A DNA stretch of 64,000 nt from an uncultured Bacteroidales bacterium (GTDB lineage: Bacteria > Bacteroidota > Bacteroidia > Bacteroidales > P3): positions 1 through 64,000 of the forward strand of contig ONJQ01000006.1 of the NCBI GenBank assembly GCA_900318175.1. Reading direction: 5' to 3'. Below are positions 51,501-60,100 of this stretch, one piece after another. The notes under the pieces were generated by a model. It made no database searches, had not been told where the DNA came from, and saw only the letters and a program-made list of their open reading frames with translations. A program made the position numbers and the translations under genes. Each line of letters starts with the position of its first letter. The stretch's first letter is position 1.

Positions 51501-54042
51501 AGTGGTGTATGACAATGAGAATGGCAATAGCGACTCTGTGGTGGTCACTGGCATAGCGCAGGCTACGCTGACCGGATTGCATGGCGATGGCATGTACCGC
51601 TTCAGGGTGCGGCCGGTGTGCGACACGGCTGATACAGGTCTGTTCTATGGCGAGACGATGTGCCGAGTCACCTCATGCCCTGCACCGGAAGGGTTGAATG
51701 TGGCGGAGGTGAGCGACAGTTCGGCAACGCTTGAATGGAATGACGATGCACCGTCGCAGCTTTATCAAGTGGTGATTTGGGCACTGGAAGGCTCATTTGT
51801 TGACTCCATGATGGTAAGCGGGGGTGTAGCGGCCTTTTCGGGCTTGATGCCGCGCAGCTACTACATTGCCAAAGTGCGTGCCATTTGTGCGCCGGGCGAC
51901 ACAGGGAACTACACGCGGCCCCTGACGTTCAGAACAGCGGGTGAGGGCATGGAATATTACGATGTTTGGTTAGGCGAGCCCGAAGGCCCTCACACCAACG
52001 GGTCGGCTCCGTTCCAATGCCTCTTCAAGCATGCCTGGACGCAAACCATTTATCCTGCCGACGAGATAGAGACGTATGGCTACATTGACACCCTCTGGTA
52101 TTATGCCACGGAAGTGGGCACCGCGAAGCCGGACACGAGCGTCACCATATACATGGGACATGTGGACTCGGACTATCATACATCCGACACTGCATGGCTG
52201 CCTGAGAGTGAACTGACGATGGTTTACAAAAGCCCTACCGTGTTGCCCACAGACACAGGGTGGTTCCCGATTGCGTTGAATTATCCCTTCCTATACAACG
52301 GGCGCGACAATCTGGCCGTGGTTATATCTTACCATGGGTCCAATTGGACCAACCAGTGGAAATTCTTTTCCCGGAACGATGAGCCGGCCTCCTACCTCGA
52401 CAGACGAAGTGACGACGATGAGAGCTATGGTCGGCATCCCGGCATGAATCATGGCAACCTCGCCAATGCAAGACCCATAGCAAGGCTTTCGATGGCTGTG
52501 GATACCCTTGCACCGCCATTCTGTATGCCAACACACAATGTGCGTATCGTTAGGGACACAACGGGTGCGGCCACCCTTGCCTGGAGTCCATATCCAGCCG
52601 ACTCGTTGTACATTTGCAACTATCGGGCATTTGATGGAACTGACAGCGGCCTGTATGTCACCAATATGACCACAATGTCTCTGGAACGGCTGCTGCCTCG
52701 GAAAGTCTACATATTAAAGGTGCAGACGCTGTGCCGCACAGGTGAACTGACCGAGGCTGTGGAGGAGTTGTACTCCACACCTTGCAGCAAGATTGATGTG
52801 CTGCCGTTTACTGACGGGTTTGAAAACATCGAGTTCGGTGAGGGTTATTCGCCTCGTTGCTGGAGGTTGTTCAATGTTGGACGTGTTTGGTCCGGCCAGT
52901 CGCAAACAAATCCACATTCGGGCTACTATTGTTTGAGAATGGTTGCTGACTCAGTGAGCAATCCCATCGCTGTGCTGCCCGAGGTGGACACAACACAAAT
53001 CGAACTGGGGTCTGTGCTGCTCTCTTTCTGGGCAAAAAGCACAGAGGGGGATGATGGAGTACTGGTCGTCGGCACCTTGCTTTTGGACGGCGGATCTCCC
53101 ATTTTCACCCCATTGGATACAGTGGCTGTGGCTGACGAGTACACCCGCTACATGTTCCCCTTCTCACACTACGAGATTCCAGCCGAAGGCCATAGTCTCA
53201 TCGCCGTGAAGGCACTTGGCACTTCAGGCTGCCAGCTTCGCATTGACGATGTAGAGCTGACCACCATCCTTGCACCGGAGTCCGTGGTCGTGGATTCGGT
53301 GGGGAGCCACCGGGCTGTGTTGAGTATTGTGGACGGCAGTGTGACGTTGGGCTATAGCGTGTTGGTGAGTACTGAAGGCTTGGACGATTCACTTTTCTTT
53401 GTGAATGATGTTGGGCAGTTCACGTTGCAGGGATTGCAGCCCACAACAACCTATTGTGTGAAGGTGCGTAGTGAATATGAAGGCTACCACAGCCGTTGGA
53501 CGGTCCCCGCCTGCCTGACCACACTGGATGAGGTCCACTATTACACTGCTCGTGGTGTCAGCGGCAACCCGCAGTGGGGTGAGGTAGTGTGGCAGTGTTT
53601 GGAAGGCTGCGACAGCTTGGCTCAGCAAGGGCTTTATGCCGAAGGCAGTGTGATAGAATTTGAGGCTCGACCCCTCGGCGACCGTGTGCGGTTTGCCAAT
53701 TGGAATGATGGCAATGGCGATAATCCGCGCCGCGTGGTCCTCACACAGGACACCCTCCTGACAGCACACTTCGAGGAGGTGATTGGCATAGATGCAGTTG
53801 CCGACGCGGGTGTGATCTGCTGGCCCAATCCCGCCTCGGGGATGGCCGTGCTGAGTAGCCGTTCTTTGATGAAGATTATTGAATGCCGAGATGCAGCCGG
53901 TCGTTGCATGGCACAATTCACACCCTACAGCATGGAATACAAGATTGACGTGAGCGACTGGCAGACTGGTGTGTACTTTATCAAGACGATTACCGAAGAG
54001 GGATGCTCAATCCTGAAAATACTTGTGAGAGCTTCAAGATAA
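48544..54042 (+). CDS. Giant T9SS type A cargo protein with repeated jelly-roll-like and Fn3-like domains
   Basis: An 1832-residue secreted protein. The signal peptide is 1-22 (ending VAKGQG). Three related modules of about 120-150 residues occur near 46-195, 777-900 and 1152-1270; each has a H-T/A-W-T-like opening, a strand pair around SIYMKE, TLYMGI or TIYMGH, and a closing F-x-Y-x-G/N-G/M block. They alternate with Fn3-like domains that repeat the pattern W...YSTHPTDYTQ and LLPRRYYYLRIRTMC. A Cys-poor lectin-like segment lies near 1410-1570, and the C-terminal 75 residues are the type A sorting domain (WPNPASG ... DVSDWQTGVYFIKT ... ILVR). Surface adhesion is likely but inferred. A bidirectional terminator follows. 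Confidence 0.88.
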   Translation: MKTRRLLVAIMAMMAFCVAKGQGICPSGYGWVDTIVLNGVSNSTYVPLGTLSNSSHYYHTLWTVYTRDEIEGVGIYPGSKIKEVGWQYMSSTAYGAPELSIYMKEVPARSVEAVTDSIPLDSMTLVYTSKGSGSVTFLQGWNYIQLDTVFEYSGHGHLMIAMQRNGGAGGIAGRTFRAASGKSVSRYKAQYYGTTYFSEMRTGNGRAALALRACAGPDVCPRPEVQFTATENSITVHLGEHDSLYHVVLGSVGFQPDTVGMFSPHSWLSWDDTVRCDMLNSHTKYDIYVRQRCGDYYSLWSGPHTVSTFCGVQALPYILSTTQSTTATALDSCWVLHDAVLNGVNLLPRAATQDEVDSGVVVKAVAVLPEFDAPLNRLHFSYSGQALLLREIGVVTDADDPSTFIPYDTLDLADFGTETDFSRYTGPTGRVAIRWEQGRAFGNLTVDTIIGCYAPYQPSVSIVDTTAYVSWHSRTQRAVQWRVSYSTHPTDYTQNTNVWTDTTALQIDSLLPRRYYYLRIRTMCDDSAMSGYNNTVKFLTGCRPIDQLPYRMDATMKKYTSGEMPCWTEVTDTATNLKYFISPRFDTTAVRMDQLKLTVDYGYTHAAMLRVGLMDDASDLTTFVPFDSLETVAWRNVFYNNVRYGCHIAFCVANNAVFRLDTLIVERNAVHPVADLHRTACTPTSITMDWTEQGQATEWLVRCYSEDDSGDTAFVATSKPATISGLQPYSALDLKAYTISVSAIHDGDTSLPVQGRFSTAPDEHHTALRIETDTLGSAASTYQPFNRTNKHTWTQILYSMTEYGTAGWIDTVWFHSSSRINLNVDQDTSVTLYMGISDFDHAEGPFDWVPEERLHRVWHGRTVTADSNNMWVPIVLDTAFYYDGMGTLALVFSRSFFQQYYSFDAFNYTYRQPGVVLYRAGGDTTFAQYPSTIGSRNGTLYSNQPVARFSFYTTSCRNVDSLRVVNTHFDSVTLAWKNQSGAQRWQVVYDNENGNSDSVVVTGIAQATLTGLHGDGMYRFRVRPVCDTADTGLFYGETMCRVTSCPAPEGLNVAEVSDSSATLEWNDDAPSQLYQVVIWALEGSFVDSMMVSGGVAAFSGLMPRSYYIAKVRAICAPGDTGNYTRPLTFRTAGEGMEYYDVWLGEPEGPHTNGSAPFQCLFKHAWTQTIYPADEIETYGYIDTLWYYATEVGTAKPDTSVTIYMGHVDSDYHTSDTAWLPESELTMVYKSPTVLPTDTGWFPIALNYPFLYNGRDNLAVVISYHGSNWTNQWKFFSRNDEPASYLDRRSDDDESYGRHPGMNHGNLANARPIARLSMAVDTLAPPFCMPTHNVRIVRDTTGAATLAWSPYPADSLYICNYRAFDGTDSGLYVTNMTTMSLERLLPRKVYILKVQTLCRTGELTEAVEELYSTPCSKIDVLPFTDGFENIEFGEGYSPRCWRLFNVGRVWSGQSQTNPHSGYYCLRMVADSVSNPIAVLPEVDTTQIELGSVLLSFWAKSTEGDDGVLVVGTLLLDGGSPIFTPLDTVAVADEYTRYMFPFSHYEIPAEGHSLIAVKALGTSGCQLRIDDVELTTILAPESVVVDSVGSHRAVLSIVDGSVTLGYSVLVSTEGLDDSLFFVNDVGQFTLQGLQPTTTYCVKVRSEYEGYHSRWTVPACLTTLDEVHYYTARGVSGNPQWGEVVWQCLEGCDSLAQQGLYAEGSVIEFEARPLGDRVRFANWNDGNGDNPRRVVLTQDTLLTAHFEEVIGIDAVADAGVICWPNPASGMAVLSSRSLMKIIECRDAAGRCMAQFTPYSMEYKIDVSDWQTGVYFIKTITEEGCSILKILVRASR

Positions 54043-54083
54043 GAATTGGGTAGAACCAGTTTTGACACTACTGGTATCACAAA

Positions 54084-54125
54084 AAAAGCATCGGGCTGAG
54101 CCATACGGCAAAGCCCGATGCTTTT
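54084..54125. terminator. Bidirectional intrinsic terminator
   Basis: A 14-bp perfect inverted repeat pairs 54084-54097 with 54112-54125, with A runs on the left and T runs on the right. It can end both the giant T9SS gene (stop at 54042) and the converging glucan synthase gene (stop at 54141). Confidence 0.85.
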
Positions 54126-54140
54126 GTATATACAGTTGGG

Positions 54141-57100
54141 TTAGTGGATGACCACCTCGTGCGTCTGCCCGTCGTCCACAAGGTTGATGACATTGGGCGT
54201 GGCATAGGGTGTTCCAGTGCGTTGGTAGCGGATGATGTACAGCGCACTGCCGAAACGGTAGCGGATGGTGAACTCCTGCCACTCGGTGGGTACGCGCGGT
54301 TCGAGCGTGAGCTGGTTGCCCTGCTTGCGGAAGCCGAGGATGTTCTCGATGCCAGTTTTGTAGGCCCAAGAGGCGGAGCCGGTGTACCATGTCCAGCCGC
54401 CACGACCCGGATGCTGCGGGTTGCTGTAGATGTCCGCTGCAATGCTGAATGGCTCGACCTTGTATTTGAGCACATCGGCAAGGGTCTGCGTGCGGTGGAT
54501 GGGGTTGATGAGTGAGTAGAGGAAATAGGCCATGTCGTAGCGCCCCTCCTTCAGCTGGGCCATGATGTACCACATGGCACCATGTGTGTACTGGCCGCCG
54601 TTTTCGCGCACACCCACGGGGTAGTTCATGATGTAGCCCGGCGAAGGTTGCGAGTGTTGGAAGGGCGGTGTGAGCAGCTGGATGATCTCGTGCTCGCGGT
54701 TCACCAGGCGGTTGTCCGTCTCGCGCATGATGGTCTCCTTCTGTGCCGGTGTGGCCACGTCGGTCAGGATGCTCCACGCTTGGGTGATGAGGTCTATTTG
54801 GCATTCCGTGTTGTTGCGGCTGCCCATCGGGTCGCCGTTGTCGTAGTAGGCGCGCAGGAACCAGGCACCGTCCCACGCATTGTCCTGAATGGACTGGACA
54901 AGCTGCGTGTGGAAACGGCTCAGTTCTTCGCAGTAGCTGAGGTCCGCACCCGGTGTGCGCTGCGTCAGCTCCTCCATCTTCGGCAGCAGGTCGGCAAGGA
55001 ACAGCGCCACCCAGACGCTCTCGCCCTTGCCCTCAACGCCTACATGGCTCATGCCGTCGTTCCAGTCGCCGCAGCCCATCAGCGGCAACCCATGGATTCC
55101 GATACGGTGCATGGCGCGGTTCATGGCGCGGCGCAGATGCTCGTAGAGCGAGGCATACTCGAAGTTGGAGTTGTCTGGGCTGTCGGGAAGGGCGTAGTTT
55201 ATGCAGCGTTCGGCCTCGCCGGGTCCCAGCTGGTCCGACTGGCAGAATGCCACGCGCTGGTTCAGGATGCTCTCGTCACCCGTCACTCGCAGATACTGGT
55301 AGGTGACAAACACAAGCCACAGGTAGTCGTCGCTGAACGTGGTGCGTGTACCCAGGTGCATGCTCTCATGCCACCAGTGCAGCACGTCGCCCTCGGCAAA
55401 CTGGTGTGCTGCATGGTCCAGTATTTGGCGGCGGGCAGCCTCCGGATCGCTGTAGAGGATGCTCATGACATCCTGCAGCTGGTCGCGGAACCCAGTGGCA
55501 CCGCCCACCTGATAGAACCCCGCGCGGGCAAAGAGGCGCGCCGCGTACACCTGGTAGAGGTACCAGTGGTTCAGCATGTGGTTCAGTGCGCGGTCCGGTG
55601 TCTCCACCTGTATGGTGCCGAGCTTTTCGTCCCAGTGGTTCCTGACGCGGCGGAACTCATCATTGATGCCCTCAATGGTGAAACCCTGGGTCGGTGCCTC
55701 ACCGCGGCTGTGGACGGAGATGATGAATGCCACCTCGCTTTCCCCTTCGGCGGGGACCGTCAGCCGGATGCCCAACCGCTTGCGGTTCGGGTAGTCGAGG
55801 CTGTAGTCGAGCCTGCCCGCGGTTCTGCCGTCCGTGATGGCATTCAGCTGAAGAACCTGGTCACTGTAGATGGGGTGGTAGACGTTGCGCGTCAGTATGC
55901 TGCCCGAGGCCTCGTCCCACACCGAGTACAGATAGCGTGCTGTCTGCTCCTCGCACACGCCCAGCACCAGTTTGTACACCATGTCCATTTGCAGGTCGAG
56001 GGGTTCAGCCGTCTTGTTGCTGACGCGAATCTGGTAGTAACGCTCCATGCGTTCAAGGGCTACGAAGGTGCGCACCTTGACCTCCATCTGGTCGTAGTCC
56101 GCGTCGAAGGCGGAGTAGCCCTGGCTGTGGCGCGCCGTGGCGGGGACGAACTGCTGCCGGTTGATCAGCAGCATCTCGCTGGCGTTGTCGCGCACCATGT
56201 CGTTGCTCCAGCCCGTCAACTTGAACTGCTGGGCGTTGTGGGCAAAAGTGAAGCCCGCCATCGTCGAGCTCACCACACAACCGAAGTGCGGATTGGCTAT
56301 CACATTCACCCAGGGCATTGGCGTGTTCGTGTTCGTCACCACATAGTCGCGCCCATTGTTGTCGAACCCACCGTATTGGTTGTAGAATTCAAGGCTGCTC
56401 CACACGCGGAACTGCCGTCCGGTCTGAAGCACAGGGTATTCGATTTTGTCCTGATAGTGGAGGTTTACGGCTTCGAGGTTGTGGAGCTGCTGCTCAATGG
56501 TGAGGCCCTCGCGGGTGTTGAAGCCGAGGCGTGCCACGGTGCGGAGCAGGGTGCGCTCGGCATCGGAAATCTCGTCACCGTTGAGGACGTAGACATGACC
56601 GGCTTCGGGGTGTGAGGCCCACAGGTGTTCGGTGTTGGCCATGTTGCGGATGAAGTGGGTGAGGCCGTCGCGGTCCTTGTTGCTCTCGTTGGCACCGGCA
56701 TTCTGGCTGCTCTTCACGTCGTTGATGATGACGAGGTCGAGCAATAGGCCGTGGACCTTGAAGTATTCGAAGGCACGGAGCAACTCCTTGGCAAAGCCAG
56801 AACGGTCGGCACGGTCTATTTCGAGCAGCAGGATGGCAAGGTCGCCACTGATTCCGAAACGCCATAGGCTGCTTTGCGAGAGGGTGTTCTCAGCCAAGAT
56901 GGCCTGGCGGTTGTTGCCAAGCGTGGCTGTTTGGGCCATGTATTTGGAGATGTTGTTGTAGAGCCTCATCTGTGCCCCCTTGAGCAGCGACATGCTGTTG
57001 CGCATGTTGTTGAATACCGAGGAGGTCTTGAAGGCATGCTCTATATCCACAGGGCTTTGATACTGCTCGGTGAGTTGCAGCAGATGCTCGCGGGCTTTGG

Positions 57101-60100
57101 CAAAGCCAGTGATGATGAAGGCGAAACTCTGTTTGCCGGCAGCGACGTGTATTCTGCGGCGCATGCTCATGATGGGGTCAAGCGTTGTGCCGACGGTACC
57201 CGTCAGGGTGCGGTGACTCTCAATGATTTCGGCGTGGTGCAGACTGCCTCCACGTCCCAAGAACTTGAGTCGTGAAGTCTCGTATTCAATAAGTGACGAC
57301 CAGTCGCTCTTTTCCGAGGCATCGGCGTTCTCAATGGCCCATAGTTTGTGGAGCATGAATTGCTGGCTCTCGTTTGAGGATGGACGGCTGAATATTAGGG
57401 CTTCATGCTCTTGGTCGTATTCGCTGTGAATCTTCATGCCGTTGAAGACACGGTGATTCTCGTCCTCGATGCTGGGTGCAAGTACCACCTCTCCGTATGT
57501 TGTAATCTCAAGGTCTATGTCGGCATCCGTGTTGTTGGTGAAGGTGAATCTCCTAATCTCCGCCGAGCGGTCTTTCAACACCGTGACTTCTGTCTTGGTC
57601 TCGATGCCATCGTCAATGCGGGTGTAGCTAATCTTGTCGCTGGCAAAACTGACGTGGTAGTTCTCCGGCATGGTGTCGAGCGGGGAGTAAGTGGCACTCC
57701 ACAACTTGTCGTTTTTTAGGTTGCGGATATAGAGATAGGTGCCGTAATGGTCGGCACTGATTTTGCGGTAGCGGTTGAGCATGATGTCGCGGTAGCGCGA
57801 GAATCCGGAACCGCGGTCGTTCAGCAATACGGTATACTGCCCATTGCTGATGACCCCGATTTCAGGCACGTTGGCAATGGTGTCGTAGTCGCGGGCATCG
57901 CTCTCTGTTTGCACCTTCGAGTACTGGTAGCGTTTGTACTGCGTCACCTTCAGATCTATGTATGGCTTCACTTGTGCCTTCTCCTTCAGCAGGGTCTCCA
58001 TGCTGCGCATCGTCGGTTCATGCATGAAATAGTGTTGCAGACAGTGGTCGGACAGATAGTTTGTCAGGCTGGCCAGAATCATACCTTGGTGGTGGGCGTA
58101 GTGAGCCTGCACCGCCACATGGTCCTCTTCGTCATAGCTTTCGAAAAGGCCGAAACTGCCCAGGGCGCCCTCCACGCGGTGAGGCGAGGAGTACATGCCC
58201 AGAGCCTTGAACCGTTGCAGGTTATCATACACAGCTCGGTCGTCTATTCCTATTGTCATCAGCGAGCTGTAAGGAGAGATGACTATGCGGTCGGGAGTGG
58301 TGTTCTGGAACTTGAGGTAGGGTACACCAAAGGCGTGATATTTATAGTTTTGTGCGTCATCCAGCTCGTTGTAGGCCGTCTCCGAAATACCCCAAGGCAG
58401 CTCTACTTTGCCCCGTTTCACCTGTTCGGCAAATGCCTTCTGTGCACGTATGGCAAAACTGTAGGTCTCGTCCATAAGGGTGTGCTTGTATGTGGGCAGG
58501 AAGATGAGAGGCATGAAGTATTCAAACAATGTGCCGTACCACGAGGCGACGCCCTTGTAGCCCTTGTATTGCACAAGAGTCTTGTCAAGGCAGAACCAGT
58601 GCTTGTATGGGGCATCGCCCTCTGCAATGGTCATGAAGCTGGTCAGTCGTGCTTCGGAAGCAAAGTTGTTGTAGTGGTAGGGTAGCAGCGTGTATGTGCT
58701 GTGGTCATAGCCAATGCTGAACACATCCAGATCGTGGTTATAGAGTTTGGAGAAGTCCGTCTGTGTGATGAGGTGTTGTACCTTGTTCTTCAAGTTCTTG
58801 ATGGTGTTGGCAGTGCGGGTCTCCATGTCGGGAGCAGTTTCAATCTCGGTTAGGAATCCTTTCACCACATACAGGCAAGCCACAAAGTTGCCGCTGTCGC
58901 AAGTGGAGATGAAGTAGTTGGGCAAGGCTATCAGTTTCTTAACATGATACCAGTTGAACAGGTGTCCATTCCACTTCTCCAACCGCGACACGGTGTCTAT
59001 CACGTGTTCCAACCTGTCCACGGCCTCCTTGTCGGTGATAAATCCCAGCTTGGCGGCGCTGACAATGGCCGTCAGGGAGTAGCCGATATTGGTCGGCGAA
59101 GTCTTGTAGTCTGTCTTCACCTCGCGGTTCAGCTGGTAGTTGTCCGGCATCAGCCAATTGTTCTCCTGGTTCATCAGGCTGTCGAAGAAGTTCCATGTAT
59201 CCTTAGCCAGTTGGCGTATCTCGTCAGTCTCTTTCTCGGTGAGGGTTTGCTTGTTTTGGGGGAATTTCTTGCCCAGCCAGAACATCAGGAAGGGAGCTCC
59301 ACACCATGCCACCACGCAGAAGAGGGTGGCAATAAGGTCAATGGTTGAGTCGCCTACCAGAATGAAGAGAAGCACCATGACGGCAGACATCACATAGTTG
59401 AACCAGAATTTGTTAATATAGTCACCCAAAGTGCCCTTTGTGCTCTTGGCGGCCTCGTCGCTGGTCACCCAGTTCAGCAGGTTCTTGTGCGAGAACCACA
59501 TGCGGTAGCAGGCGCGCACTGCCGCGTCGGTGTACATCCACGCCTCTTTGGGCAGCAGTGCAAACTGCACCAGCGAGCGGTATACAATGACGGTGAATCC
59601 CCGCATCAATGTGGCGTAATAATGGTAGCGTTTGCCGAACCTGGGCAGCTTGGTGACTTGTCCCAGAATGAAATAAACAATGGGGCTTGCCACGGTCACC
59701 AGAGCCAACAGCAGGAACCATGCCGAGTGTACCGGTACGCATCCGCTGAATCCAATTAGCAATGTCACTATCAGCGCAAGGCTCAGCATCGAGCGGCGCA
59801 GGTTGTCGAATATCTTCCACCGTCCAATGGTGTTCACCTGGTTCTTCACCTCGTCCCCACGTTCATTGCGCACCTTGTTGCGCAGCCAGCCTATGATTTG
59901 CCAGTCGCCTCGGGTCCAGCGGTGGTGTCGCTTGGCGTCGTCGATATAGTTTGAGGGATTGTCGTCAAACAGTTCCAAGTCGTTAATCAAGCCGCAGCGT
60001 ATATGGCAGCCTTCAATCAAGTCGTGGCTCAGAATCAAGTTCTCAGGGAAAGTGCCTTTGAGCACTTGCTGGAACACCTTTAGGTCATAGATGCCCTTTC

